Below, piece after piece: positions 49,863-59,047 of a stretch of DNA of 64,000 bases. This DNA comes from Algoriphagus kandeliae (GTDB taxonomy: Bacteria > Bacteroidota > Bacteroidia > Cytophagales > Cyclobacteriaceae), in NCBI RefSeq assembly GCF_004571135.1, contig NZ_SPSB01000003.1, positions 558,001 through 622,000 of the forward strand, given 5' to 3'. The notes below the pieces were generated by a model. That model had not been told where the DNA came from. It searched no databases and saw nothing but the letters and a program-made list of their open reading frames with translations. Both the position numbers and the translations under genes were made by a program. Positions within the stretch are counted from its first letter, which is position 1. Every line of letters starts with the position of its first letter.

Positions 49863-51263
49863 ATGAGTTCAGATCAGGTCCTTTCAAAAAACAAAAAAAT
49901 CCTGCCCATCATCCTGGCGACAGCCATTTTTATGTTGATGCTGGATTCTACCATTTTGAACACCTCACTGCCTGCCATTGCAGAAGACCTGAATGAATCC
50001 CCGCTCAATATGCAAAACGCCATCATCAGCTATGTCCTGACGGTAGCTTTATTGATGCCTATCAGCGGGTTTATGGCCGATCGCTTTGGCACCAAAAGGG
50101 TTTTTATTTCAGCCTTGACTCTTTTTGCACTTGGATCGCTTCTTTGTTCACTTTCCCAAAACCTCACTCATCTTGTTATATCCCGGGTGATTCAAGGAGT
50201 CGGCGGAAGTATGATGACACCTGTGGGAAGGCTCACATTGATCAAAACCTTCCCAAAAAATGAGCTGGTTCGGGCCATGAATTATGCAATTGTCCCTGCA
50301 TTGATTGGGCCAATATTAGGACCTTTGGTTGGTGGCTATATGGTAGACTATGTCTCTTGGCATTGGATCTTTTTGATCAATTTACCCATCGCTTTGATAG
50401 GAATTATCCTGAGCATTATTTACCTCCCAGACTATCACTCCCATTCTTCAGGTTTTGATATAAAAGGCTTTTTGATTTTTGCGGCAGCAACTTTTATACT
50501 ATCTGTTTCCTTGGAACTTTTGGGGAACTCCGTTCAAACTACCCCGCTTTTATTGGGTTTGTTTTTCGGGTTTTTACTCCTTTATTTTTACTATCGCCAT
50601 GCAAAAAAGCAAGTTGAACCCATTTTTCCTTTGGATCTTTTTCAGGTTAGAACTTTTCGTGTGGGAATAATTGGGAATCTAGCCACGCGCTTGGGGATAA
50701 GTTCTGTCCCTTTGCTTTTGCCCCTTATGGTACAGATTGGTTATGGAAAATCTGCTGTCATTTCTGGTTGGATTGTGGCACCTATGGCCTTGACTGCCAT
50801 GATCGGCAAGTCCGCAGTTCTGAAAATTCTAAAAAGCCTAGGTTATCGGACTACCCTGATTTTTAACACCCTGATCATCGGACTTTTAATTTCTTCCTTT
50901 GCCATCCCAGGACTGGAAAGCTCTATCTATTGGCATATTCCTATTATTGCCATTCTTGGCTTTTTCAATTCCATTCAATTCACCTCTATGAATACTATTG
51001 CCATTGCTGACCTGCGACCTTATCACACAAGCAGCGGCAACTCCCTTCTCTCCGTCAATCAACAATTGGCCATAGGCTTTGGAGTCGCCTTTGGCTTGAT
51101 TATCCTGAAGCTTTTCGAAGGAGATGAAAAGTTAATCCAAGGTGAAATCCATCAGGCATTTCGCTATACTTTTTTGGTCATAGGAATTCTAACCATGCTT
51201 TCAGCCTTGGTTTTTAGAAGATTACATTTCAGGGATGGTGATAACCTAAAGGCTCAAAATTAG
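49863..51263 (+). CDS. MFS exporter, DHA2 (EmrB/QacA) type
   Basis: A 466-residue inner-membrane drug/proton antiporter-like protein with about 14 membrane spans. Motif D1 is MLDSTILNTSLP (residues 23-34); motif A is the MADRFGTKRVF loop; motif C is GPILGPLVGGYM. These place it in DHA2. Substrate unknown. It ends 15 bp from the convergent serine hydrolase gene. No outer-membrane or membrane-fusion partner is adjacent. Confidence 0.88.
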   Translation: MSSDQVLSKNKKILPIILATAIFMLMLDSTILNTSLPAIAEDLNESPLNMQNAIISYVLTVALLMPISGFMADRFGTKRVFISALTLFALGSLLCSLSQNLTHLVISRVIQGVGGSMMTPVGRLTLIKTFPKNELVRAMNYAIVPALIGPILGPLVGGYMVDYVSWHWIFLINLPIALIGIILSIIYLPDYHSHSSGFDIKGFLIFAAATFILSVSLELLGNSVQTTPLLLGLFFGFLLLYFYYRHAKKQVEPIFPLDLFQVRTFRVGIIGNLATRLGISSVPLLLPLMVQIGYGKSAVISGWIVAPMALTAMIGKSAVLKILKSLGYRTTLIFNTLIIGLLISSFAIPGLESSIYWHIPIIAILGFFNSIQFTSMNTIAIADLRPYHTSSGNSLLSVNQQLAIGFGVAFGLIILKLFEGDEKLIQGEIHQAFRYTFLVIGILTMLSALVFRRLHFRDGDNLKAQN

Positions 51264-51277
51264 TCCCAAGCCCCATC

Positions 51278-52522
51278 TTATTCAATAAGGGTAAAAACCA
51301 TCTGTCTGAATTTCCAGCCTGTCTCATCTCCATTTCCAGAGCCGGAGGTCTGTTTGAAAATCAATCCTATGATATTTTCTTGGGGATCTGCGAAATACTG
51401 GGTATTGAAATAACCACCCCAATCAAAAGTACCTTCACTACCTATTCCACCTGTGGCAACACCTTGTTCTGTAACTAAGCCAAAAGCCAACCCATATTTT
51501 TTATCTCCCTGCATCAAGTCTCCTACCTGATTTTTCATCATGGTTTCGATTGTCTGAGAACTTAGAATTCGCTTACCATTCAACTCCCCTCCATTCAAGT
51601 ACATTTGGAGAAATTTGGCGTAATCGGCTGTCGTACTTGACAATCCTGCTCCTCCGGAGAAGAAACGCTTAGCACCTTTTCTAGGATAATCCGGATCATA
51701 AAAAGTAACTGGATATGCCTGCCAATTACCCTCTCTAAAGGTATAAACAGTCACTAATCGAGGAGCTTGTGCCGCTGAAAGATAAAAGCGCGTATCATTC
51801 ATCTCCAAAGGATCAAAAATTCGTTCTTTCAAAAATTCATCAAAAGATTGCCCACTAATCACCTCAATGAAATAACCTAAAACATCTAGTCCTTCAGAAT
51901 AGGTGAATTTGGCGCCCGGATCGTGATGAAGCGGAAGTTTTGCAAGCCTCATGACACTCTCTTTGATGGAGATCTCTTCAGTCGTAAACAAATCAACCAC
52001 TCCGGCTTTGTGATAAATCATCTTCATCCGCTCATCTCCATCAATCACCCCATATCCTATTCCGGAGGTATGCGTCAACAGTTGCCGAATCGTAATTTCT
52101 TGACTTGCTGGCCTAGTCGTATAGGTAGTGTCTCCATAACGAAATCCCGTTAAAACCTGCGGGTTTTTGAACTCGGGAATGTATTTGGAAATGGGATCAT
52201 CCAAACGGAATTTTCCCTCTTCCCAAAGAATCATAACGGCCGTCGACGTAATTGCTTTTGTCTGAGATGCAATTCGGAAAATATGATCCTTTTTCATGGA
52301 GGATTTTGAAGCAACATCCGCAAATCCTTTGGCTTCATGATAAACCACTTTTCCGTCCTTTAATACCATGGCAACCAAACCCGGAACCTGCTGTTTGGCG
52401 ATTGCATCTTCAAGCATCTCATCCAATTTTTGGACACGTTCTTGAATGATTCCATCGACAGTTTGTGAAAAGGCAGATACCGAGAAAAGTCCTGCCAATA
52501 GGAGTAAATAGATTCTTTTCAT
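51278..52522 (-). CDS. Serine beta-lactamase-like hydrolase (S12 fold), secreted
   Basis: A 414-residue exported hydrolase (signal to SAFSQ, residue 20). The nucleophile motif is S86-Q-T-K89; the second box is YSEG near 218, with Glu in place of the Asn of lactamases; the third box is unclear (GGYFNTQYF region), so it is more likely an esterase or peptidase than a lactamase. It is a distant paralogue of the enzyme at 5.6-6.6 kb. Confidence 0.84.
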   Translation of the reverse strand: MKRIYLLLLAGLFSVSAFSQTVDGIIQERVQKLDEMLEDAIAKQQVPGLVAMVLKDGKVVYHEAKGFADVASKSSMKKDHIFRIASQTKAITSTAVMILWEEGKFRLDDPISKYIPEFKNPQVLTGFRYGDTTYTTRPASQEITIRQLLTHTSGIGYGVIDGDERMKMIYHKAGVVDLFTTEEISIKESVMRLAKLPLHHDPGAKFTYSEGLDVLGYFIEVISGQSFDEFLKERIFDPLEMNDTRFYLSAAQAPRLVTVYTFREGNWQAYPVTFYDPDYPRKGAKRFFSGGAGLSSTTADYAKFLQMYLNGGELNGKRILSSQTIETMMKNQVGDLMQGDKKYGLAFGLVTEQGVATGGIGSEGTFDWGGYFNTQYFADPQENIIGLIFKQTSGSGNGDETGWKFRQMVFTLIE

Positions 52523-52586
52523 AGAATTAAGATTTCCTTCAAATTATTGATTTTTAAAGGAAATAGCTATCACAAAAAAGAGAAAG

Positions 52587-53711
52587 CTACTTCAAGCTTA
52601 CAATTATCCTTTTGGCAACGGTCTCAGAAGCAGATTGATTTCCTAATTTTTCAAGGATCTCATTATAGCCTTCAAGTATTTCACCCTTATGAACGGGATT
52701 TGTAAAAATTGCTTGAAGTTCTTTTTCAATTTTTGCAGGTGAAAAATCTTGTTGAATCAATTCTTTTACCACTTGTTTACCAGCAATCAAATTCACCAAA
52801 GAAATAAAAGGAACCCGAATTACCCGCTTCCCTATCTGATACGAAATTGGAGAAGTTCGATATACCACGACTTGGGGAACCCGGAAAAGGGCTGTTTCTA
52901 AAGTAGCTGTACCCGATGTGACGACGGCCACAGTTGCATGAGATAAGAGATCGTAGGTTTGATTAAAAATCACTTTAATTCCAGCCTTTTCAGCAGGAGC
53001 ATAAAGACTCTTATCCAGGCTATCCACGCCGGCAACGACCCATTGTCCTAAAGGGAATTTGGGGACCAACTCAACCATGGTTTGGAGCATGGCTTTAACT
53101 TCCTGTTTCCTACTTCCCGGTAATAAGGCAATGATTGGAGCGTAGCTTAGCTCATTTTTTTGGAAGAAAAAATCGTGAGGCTTGAATTTTCGGATTTCAT
53201 CTAACAATGGATTGCCAACATATTCTACATCCATATCGAACTTCTGAAAAAAATCAGGTTCAAAAGGAAGAATACTGTAAATCTTATTAGTGAAGGCCTT
53301 GAGCTTCAATGCGCGCTTTTGGTTCCAAGCCCAAACTTTTGGAGGAATGTAATAATGTACGGGGATTCCATTTTCGGTAGCAAATGCTGCAATTTTCATA
53401 TTAAATCCCCCGTAATCGACCAAAATCAAAGCATCCGGCTTATAATCCAAAATATCTTCCTTAACCAAACGGAGATATTTCAACACTTTCTGAAATCCCA
53501 AAATCACCTCCAAAAACCCCATTAAAGCGACCTCAGCATAATCAACAGCCAAATCTACTCCTGCCTCCCTAGAATAGCTCCCACCCATTCCTCGGAATTG
53601 GATTTCAGGCGAAAGCTTCCTTACAGCAGCAACCAAATTTGATGCATGCAAATCACCTGATCGTTCACCGGATATGATGTAAAGTTTATTTTTATTTACC
53701 ACAGAGGACAC
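52587..53711 (-). CDS. lpxB: Lipid-A-disaccharide synthase
   Basis: A 374-residue GT19 enzyme joining UDP-2,3-diacylglucosamine and lipid X to form the lipid A disaccharide. Family start LYIISGERSGDLHASNL, then GMGG, VDYGGFNMK, YYIPPKVWAWNQKR and LPGSRKQEV (donor site), and SGTATLETAL. No ATG precedes this block in frame: the start is GTG, at 53711 or 53702. The first residues (SSVVNKN) come from the inverted repeat bounding the neighbouring GxxExxY cassette, so insertion seems to have rebuilt the start. Length is normal, so the protein should still work. Confidence 0.92.
   Translation of the reverse strand: MSSVVNKNKLYIISGERSGDLHASNLVAAVRKLSPEIQFRGMGGSYSREAGVDLAVDYAEVALMGFLEVILGFQKVLKYLRLVKEDILDYKPDALILVDYGGFNMKIAAFATENGIPVHYYIPPKVWAWNQKRALKLKAFTNKIYSILPFEPDFFQKFDMDVEYVGNPLLDEIRKFKPHDFFFQKNELSYAPIIALLPGSRKQEVKAMLQTMVELVPKFPLGQWVVAGVDSLDKSLYAPAEKAGIKVIFNQTYDLLSHATVAVVTSGTATLETALFRVPQVVVYRTSPISYQIGKRVIRVPFISLVNLIAGKQVVKELIQQDFSPAKIEKELQAIFTNPVHKGEILEGYNEILEKLGNQSASETVAKRIIVSLK
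53696..53708 (+). repeat. Left inverted repeat of the GxxExxY cassette
   Basis: TTACCACAGAGGA, a perfect 13-bp inverted match to 54173-54185. It is followed by a tandem 9-bp copy (CACAGAGGA at 53700-53708 and 53709-53717). The repeat overlaps the first codons of lpxB. Confidence 0.85.
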
Positions 53712-53721
53712 AGAGGATAAA

Positions 53722-54093
53722 CTAGTTTTTCAATCTTATTAAACCATTGACAAGCTTTAGGACATTGAAATTCATTAATAAACCAATTTTATAACCACTC
53801 AATTTGAGGTAAGTAATCAATTGAGCTTTATGAATTTCTTTTAACTTTTTTACGCTTTTTAATTCTAATACAACTTGATCCTCAACTACCAAATCTAAAC
53901 GATAACCACATTCTAGATACAAACCATCAAAATAAACAGGTAATGGCTTTTCTTTTTCAACTTTTAACCCTGTGGTTATAAGCCGATGATACAAACAGTT
54001 TTGATAGGTACTTTCGAGTAAACCTGGACCTAAACTTCGATGTACATAAATAGCTTCACCGATTATTTTTTCAGTAATATCAAAATCACCCAT
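53722..54093 (-). CDS. GxxExxY protein (PDDEXK-like)
   Basis: A 123-residue protein named for its motif G24-L-L-E27-S-T-Y30. It also has YRLDLVVEDQVVLELKSV, the Asp...Glu-x-Lys core of PDDEXK nuclease folds, and KAQLITYLKLSG, a helix usual in the family. Role unknown; a nuclease or DNA-linked function is inference. It is bounded by a perfect 13-bp inverted repeat 13 bp after its stop and 80 bp before its start. Such genes tend to be multi-copy in Bacteroidota, suggesting mobility. Confidence 0.88.
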   Translation of the reverse strand: MGDFDITEKIIGEAIYVHRSLGPGLLESTYQNCLYHRLITTGLKVEKEKPLPVYFDGLYLECGYRLDLVVEDQVVLELKSVKKLKEIHKAQLITYLKLSGYKIGLLMNFNVLKLVNGLIRLKN

Positions 54094-54172
54094 TTAGGAA
54101 ATTAACCTATTTCACTAAAAATCTAAAATTAAATAAGGGACGGAAATAAAATTCTATAAAAAAATCTCTTTT

Positions 54173-54185
54173 TCCTCTGTGGTAA
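54173..54185 (-). repeat. Right inverted repeat of the GxxExxY cassette
   Basis: TCCTCTGTGGTAA, the exact reverse complement of 53696-53708. It ends 10 bp before the QueD stop codon. Confidence 0.85.
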
Positions 54186-54195
54186 GTTAAAAAAT

Positions 54196-54615
54196 TTACT
54201 CCCCGAAATACTCCACAAAATTCCTCGGGGTTTCATAAAGTGTCAATTTATGCAAACCGCCATTTGGGGTAATTTCCTTGATTGCTGGCTCCAGAATTTT
54301 CCAAAACTCCATAATCAGAATCTCGCAGGAGGCCATTTTTCCTTGCATAAAATCAACATCTAAGTTGAGATTTTTATGGTCAACTTTATCAATAATCAAT
54401 TTTTTGATCAGGGTACTTAACTCCTTTAAGTCTACCACAAAACCTGTATCGGGGTCAGGAATCCCTTTGACAGTTACAATCAACTCAAAGTTGTGCCCAT
54501 GCCAGTTCACATTGGCGCATGGTCCAAAAACCTCAAAGTTTTTTTCATCGGACCAATTTGGATTCCAAAGCTTATGGGCGGCATTGAAATGCTCTTTTCG
54601 GCAAACGTAGATCAT
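54196..54615 (-). CDS. queD: 6-carboxytetrahydropterin synthase/PTPS family protein
   Basis: A 139-residue zinc enzyme of the 6-pyruvoyl-tetrahydropterin synthase family, making 6-carboxytetrahydropterin for queuosine or a related pterin. The ATG at 54615 is preferred to a GTG 6 bp upstream. Zinc ligands H14 (FNAAHKL), H39 and H41 (NWHGHNF) and the catalytic Cys C33 (FGPCANV) are present; LTLYETPRNFVEY ends the protein. QueD versus PTPS cannot be settled here, and queC/queE/queF are not in the window. Confidence 0.88.
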   Translation of the reverse strand: MIYVCRKEHFNAAHKLWNPNWSDEKNFEVFGPCANVNWHGHNFELIVTVKGIPDPDTGFVVDLKELSTLIKKLIIDKVDHKNLNLDVDFMQGKMASCEILIMEFWKILEPAIKEITPNGGLHKLTLYETPRNFVEYFGE

Positions 54616-54681
54616 CGGCACTAGAAATTCGGTGCAAAGGTAGACAAAAGATCAGAGATTGAAAATTAAGCCAAAATACAA

Positions 54682-54705
54682 AAGCCCTGATAAATATCAG
54701 GGCTT
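54682..54705 (-). terminator. Rho-independent terminator
   Basis: AAGCCCTGATA and TATCAGGGCTT form an almost 11-bp stem; minus-strand reading continues TTTGTATTTTGG. It ends the protease/secreted-protein transcript (minus strand) 23 bp after the small secreted protein stop. Confidence 0.85.
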
Positions 54706-54727
54706 AGGTGTTGATTAAGAGATGCTT

Positions 54728-55429
54728 TTAAGCCTCATTCAGTTTTTGGAAAAACAACACTAAATGATCTTCTCGAGAAAGATCCAATTTATTGTCCTTT
54801 ACAATCTTTTTTGCCAAATCGGCATCTTTTTCATTCAGGGACTTAATGATATTGTTCGTCTTAGCTCGTACAGATTCTACTTTATTGTTTGAATCAATCA
54901 AAAAGAATCGCTCTTCAAAAACGAATAATTTCCCAGGGGTTGGAGCATAACTGTTTTTAGGGGGAGTAACCAAGTCCGAATAAAATTTTCGAACAAGAGA
55001 ATACTTTTCACCTTCTGCGATTACATTGACCAAATCATCAGCTTTCACTCCATCGATCATATCAAAGCCCTTTTTGAATAATAATCTAGTAAGAAGCCCT
55101 TGCTCTGTATTGTTTGCAATTACTATGGAAGGACGCTCAAGCATCGCATATTCTACATAGGCCTTATTCAGGTAAATCTTATTTCCTGCCTCATTGATTA
55201 CTTCAAGCTCATTCTCATAAATATTGAATTTATAAGCCACGTTTTCTTTCAAGCCAGCATTAGAAAGGGAAATATCAGCCCGTGACCAATCCTCAAAAAG
55301 ATAAGGGGATCCATCGACTCCGGAATATCCGGAAAGTCTAGCGGGAGCTCCATTCATATCGATGTTTGAAAGCTGTGCATAGCTTAATTGAGCTAAAAAA
55401 AGAAAGGCTACGATAAATAATTTTCTCAT
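54728..55429 (-). CDS. Secreted protein of unknown function, partner of the S8 protease
   Basis: A 233-residue exported protein (signal to SYAQ, residue 19). It contains VAYKFNIYENELEVINEAGNKIYL and ends with a helical, charged region (LNEKDADLAKKIVKDNKL). No domain is recognised. It overlaps the upstream protease gene by 4 bp (ATGA) and shares its terminator, so it may be a chaperone, inhibitor or cell-surface partner of the protease. Confidence 0.65.
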   Translation of the reverse strand: MRKLFIVAFLFLAQLSYAQLSNIDMNGAPARLSGYSGVDGSPYLFEDWSRADISLSNAGLKENVAYKFNIYENELEVINEAGNKIYLNKAYVEYAMLERPSIVIANNTEQGLLTRLLFKKGFDMIDGVKADDLVNVIAEGEKYSLVRKFYSDLVTPPKNSYAPTPGKLFVFEERFFLIDSNNKVESVRAKTNNIIKSLNEKDADLAKKIVKDNKLDLSREDHLVLFFQKLNEA

Positions 55430-58400
55430 TGTTTAATTACTTTTTTGTGTAGTGTTAATTGGTTGGTATTAATTTTCAGTATATAAATTCCTCTTGTAGC
55501 AGGTAAGTTCATTTCTACCTCAATCTCATCTGTATTTTTACTGATATCAGCGCTTCTATATACCCGACCTGCCATATCCACGATGGATAGTGAAATTAGA
55601 CCTCGATATTCATTTGAAATCATAACCTTGATTTGATCCTCGGATGGAATCGGTCCTACAAAAATCCCAAATCTAGACAACTCCTGCTCTTGATTAGGAA
55701 TAGCAGAAATCACTACAGGATCTGAAACTCGATTACAGCTCGCGTTGAAGATGGCAACTTGATAGGATCCATCCGCATCGGCTTGAATAGAACGAGTAGT
55801 AGCTCCAGGAATTGCTTCTCCATTTAAGTACCATTGATAAGCATCTCCAGGCTGCTGAGAAGTGAGGGAATTTCCATTAGCCACAATCACAGGCTTTACG
55901 AGTTCATTGATTCCAATTTCAACAGTCTGCTCAAAAAGCGTTGATCCTGATTCATTAGCAATTGTCAACTTCACCATGTAGGTACCTGGGGAATCGAAAA
56001 CGAAGAATGGATTTTCAAGGCTAGAGTTTCCTCTTCCGTCAAAATCCCAAGAATAAGAAGATATAGCTCCCTCGCTGAGATTTTCAAAGGTTACAGCTGC
56101 TCCTTCACACGGATAAAGCACTCGGAAATTAGCAAAAAGGACATCATCACAATTTTGAGCCAACCATCCATTTGAATTCGAAATAACTGCTTCCGTACCC
56201 AAATTGACAATTGCTTGCCCTTCTAAATCCACGTTTTCTATCGAAAGATTTTCAAAGCAGTACTTTCTATAAATATTATGTACAATCTCGCCTTTATTGG
56301 TAGCTCGGATTTTAGCACTTAGTGATGCAGTAGCTGAAGATGAAATGTTATTTTGAACTACCAGCTGTCCATTTGGCCCCAAATCCAATTCAGAGGAAGG
56401 CCCCATAGAAAGCTCTTGAATAGTCGCAGTTTCCCGATCCAAAAAGACTTTGGAGTTCTCGATATTCAAGTGTTCAAAACCCTCACTTAGTAAGGTCAAA
56501 TTACCGGAAGTCACATGAAGCTCCTCAATTGGCTCGGAAGAAAGAACATTGAATAGACCGCTTTCTCCTTTAAAGGTGGCGGTGATTGCGGCCTTCAAAC
56601 TAGCGTTTGGTTCGACAATAAGGTCATCTTCAAAATTCAAGTAGGAAAAACCTCCATCTAATGAACCTGAACCAACCATTTCAAGCGATTTCAATTGTAA
56701 AGCAAGCATTTCAGCTTTCACATGAGCCCCATCAATCCTTACATTACCTAAGACCTCTGCATCTATCAATCTCCAATTACCTGAATTAAAATTCAAATTC
56801 ACATTATCAAAGGTGGTCTGCCCGAATTCGACTAGGTGGGAATTTTCATCGGAGTTTTCAAAAACCAATGTACCATTCTTGATTTCGGTAATTTGGTTGC
56901 TTACTCGGAAACCATTGCTCACCCTGACTTCATTGCCCTTGAGGTCAAAGGAAACAGTTTGATCTCCAAAAAGATTAATACTGAAAGCATTTGCTGCAGA
57001 AGGAAAACTAACAGTAGCTGCCCCGCCTTCTCTTCCTTCAAAGACTACTCTACTACCGGCACTTGGAATTTTACCCGCAGGACTACCTCCAGAAGTTGAT
57101 GACCAGTTATTTCCGTCATTCCAGTCTCCATTTGCTCCCCCTATCCAGTACAATGTTTCATCAGCACCATCTACTGTACCACCTGTGAAAACAAAGGCAT
57201 ATTGTTGTACACCGAATTGAAGATTATTCTTATGGTTAATTCGGACTGTGTAAAGCTTAGGCTCAGGATTATCAATTAAAACCTGCTCCACATTATCTCG
57301 GAAATTATCCGAAGTCCGCTGAGCTCTAGCTCCAGCACGTTGAGTTGGATCTAAAGTCCAAGGGAAATATTCTTTTCCATCTTCGTCAAAAATTCGAAGA
57401 TCCAAATCGTTCACCAACATCAAATTGGTGGGGTTATTTGCTTGTCCTGGAGGGGTTCCTGCAGGATCTGTCCAAGCGATTGTGGCTCGAATTGGAGTTA
57501 CTCCGTCGGATACAAACTTAAACTCATGGAACTCTCCCTCTCCCAAAATATCTTCCCGGATGAATTGAGAGCTTCCGTCTTCATTTAGGATGATTTTTGC
57601 AGCTGCATTGACATCGAGCAAACCCCAACCATACATATAGTCAGGACCAGGAGAAGGACCGGCTTCTTTTGCAGTATGTATTGCCAAAGCTTTCAATGCA
57701 GAGGACAGCATGAAACGTCCAGAATTTCGCTCAGAGTAAAGTTGCTGAAGCAAGAACATAGAACCTGTCGCATTAGGCGCGGCCATGGACGTACCACTTT
57801 GGCTGGCATAGCTATCAGCTCCCTGTGGTCCAATAGAAGCACTAAAAACATTGACTCCCATCGCCACTAAATCGGGCTTAATTCTTCCATCATCTACAGG
57901 TCCCCATGAAGAAAAGCCACTCATTTTAACATCTTCAGGTCCTTTATAGTCCAAAACCTGCTCTACAGCACCTATTGCAAAGTTATTTTTCGCAACCCCT
58001 TCCGGACCAATCGTATCATCTGGACCATCTGGATCACGAGTACCATCCCCCACATCATCCCGATCATTTCCAGCCGACCAAACAACGCTGTAATAGGGTT
58101 TTGAATAGAGCAATTCGTCAATAGCCTGACTCTTTGTACTGTAAAAACCAAATCTCCAATCTTTATCCGGATCAACGGTAGCATTCCCAAACCAAGTCCA
58201 GCTTCCACCATTATTCCTCCACCCAAGAACAATCCCATAGGAATGGTTCGAAATTAGGATGCCATTAGTTTTACTTTCTGGATCATAGGCATTGGCATTC
58301 ATTTTAGAAATATCAGCCTCCCAATTGAAAGACCAACCCGTAGCCTCGTAAGCCATACCTCTAGCAGAAGGATTTACCCCTCCTCCTAATACTGTTCCGC

Positions 58401-58896
58401 TGACATGAGTTGCGTGTGTACTCAAATCTTCTGAAGATCCATCTATCTGAGTAAGCCTACCCTGAAATTCCACATGGTCTGGTTTAGGTCTGGTTTGGTC
58501 AAAAATCCCAACAGTCAAACCCTTTCCGGTCAAATTTAATCCTAATTCACCCTCAGGCTGAAGCGTGACGGCACCTGTGGTAATAGCAGCATTTTTGTTA
58601 TGAGGGGCATAAAAGACAGGGCTACCTGACTCATCTAAAAATTGAATTTTTGATACAAAACCGTCCCCTAAATCCAAATCCCCATTTGCATTCAGATAAT
58701 CGAATTTTTGTAAAATATCCGTGTTAGGAATATACCTTAACTTTTCTAGTGTTTTTTGAAGATTGGATTGAACTTCCTCTCTTGCTTTCTTTAGTAAATC
58801 TTGTTTTTCTTGAGACTCTTGAGCATTTAATTGTACTCCAAGAAGTGCCAATAAAAGAATTCCAATTAGGGTAAATTTTCTCCTCATACTACTCAA
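55426..58896 (-). CDS. Subtilisin-like (S8) protease with PKD domain and T9SS tail
   Basis: A 1156-residue extracellular protease. Signal to about residue 26 (LNAQ); the ATG three codons later is an equally possible start. Propeptide about 27-115; S8 domain with D133 in GIFDQ, H161 in HATHVSG and S370 in GTSMAAP. A beta-sandwich P-like domain follows (about 460-570), then beta-strand-rich repeats without a named family, a PKD domain (SYSWDFDGRGNSSLENP with SPGTYMVKLTI, about 950-1020), an Ig-like segment, and a type IX C-terminal sorting domain (GIYILKINTNQ with KKVIKQ). T9SS would carry it to the cell surface. Preceded by a terminator, so it has its own promoter. Confidence 0.9.
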   Translation of the reverse strand: MSSMRRKFTLIGILLLALLGVQLNAQESQEKQDLLKKAREEVQSNLQKTLEKLRYIPNTDILQKFDYLNANGDLDLGDGFVSKIQFLDESGSPVFYAPHNKNAAITTGAVTLQPEGELGLNLTGKGLTVGIFDQTRPKPDHVEFQGRLTQIDGSSEDLSTHATHVSGTVLGGGVNPSARGMAYEATGWSFNWEADISKMNANAYDPESKTNGILISNHSYGIVLGWRNNGGSWTWFGNATVDPDKDWRFGFYSTKSQAIDELLYSKPYYSVVWSAGNDRDDVGDGTRDPDGPDDTIGPEGVAKNNFAIGAVEQVLDYKGPEDVKMSGFSSWGPVDDGRIKPDLVAMGVNVFSASIGPQGADSYASQSGTSMAAPNATGSMFLLQQLYSERNSGRFMLSSALKALAIHTAKEAGPSPGPDYMYGWGLLDVNAAAKIILNEDGSSQFIREDILGEGEFHEFKFVSDGVTPIRATIAWTDPAGTPPGQANNPTNLMLVNDLDLRIFDEDGKEYFPWTLDPTQRAGARAQRTSDNFRDNVEQVLIDNPEPKLYTVRINHKNNLQFGVQQYAFVFTGGTVDGADETLYWIGGANGDWNDGNNWSSTSGGSPAGKIPSAGSRVVFEGREGGAATVSFPSAANAFSINLFGDQTVSFDLKGNEVRVSNGFRVSNQITEIKNGTLVFENSDENSHLVEFGQTTFDNVNLNFNSGNWRLIDAEVLGNVRIDGAHVKAEMLALQLKSLEMVGSGSLDGGFSYLNFEDDLIVEPNASLKAAITATFKGESGLFNVLSSEPIEELHVTSGNLTLLSEGFEHLNIENSKVFLDRETATIQELSMGPSSELDLGPNGQLVVQNNISSSATASLSAKIRATNKGEIVHNIYRKYCFENLSIENVDLEGQAIVNLGTEAVISNSNGWLAQNCDDVLFANFRVLYPCEGAAVTFENLSEGAISSYSWDFDGRGNSSLENPFFVFDSPGTYMVKLTIANESGSTLFEQTVEIGINELVKPVIVANGNSLTSQQPGDAYQWYLNGEAIPGATTRSIQADADGSYQVAIFNASCNRVSDPVVISAIPNQEQELSRFGIFVGPIPSEDQIKVMISNEYRGLISLSIVDMAGRVYRSADISKNTDEIEVEMNLPATRGIYILKINTNQLTLHKKVIKQ

Positions 58897-59002
58897 ACTA
58901 CCGCTCTAGTCTTAGGGTTTATATTTATTGAAATTTTTGTCTAAAAATAAACTACAGATTGAGAAAATGCCTATTATTTTTTCTCATCGGTAGCCATAAA
59001 AC

Positions 59003-59030
59003 AAAAAAGGAGGGAAATCCCTCCTTTTTT
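59003..59030 (-). terminator. Bidirectional rho-independent terminator
   Basis: A perfect 13-bp stem: AAAAAAGGAGGGA and TCCCTCCTTTTTT around AA. It lies 17 bp after the stop of the SusC/SusD-operon lipoprotein (minus strand) and separates that operon from the S8 protease. Confidence 0.92.
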
Positions 59031-59047
59031 GAGTTAAAATATGTGAA

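Larger units (their letters stand above)
53696..54185. mobile_element. 490-bp GxxExxY cassette bounded by inverted repeats
   Basis: A single GxxExxY gene lies between perfect 13-bp inverted repeats (TTACCACAGAGGA ... TCCTCTGTGGTAA). No transposase is inside. The outer sequence at the right end is AGTTAAAAAATTT, AT-rich. No target-site duplication is evident by eye. The unit separates lpxB from QueD. I interpret it as a small mobile or formerly mobile cassette; movement by host or IS enzymes would have to be shown. Confidence 0.6.
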
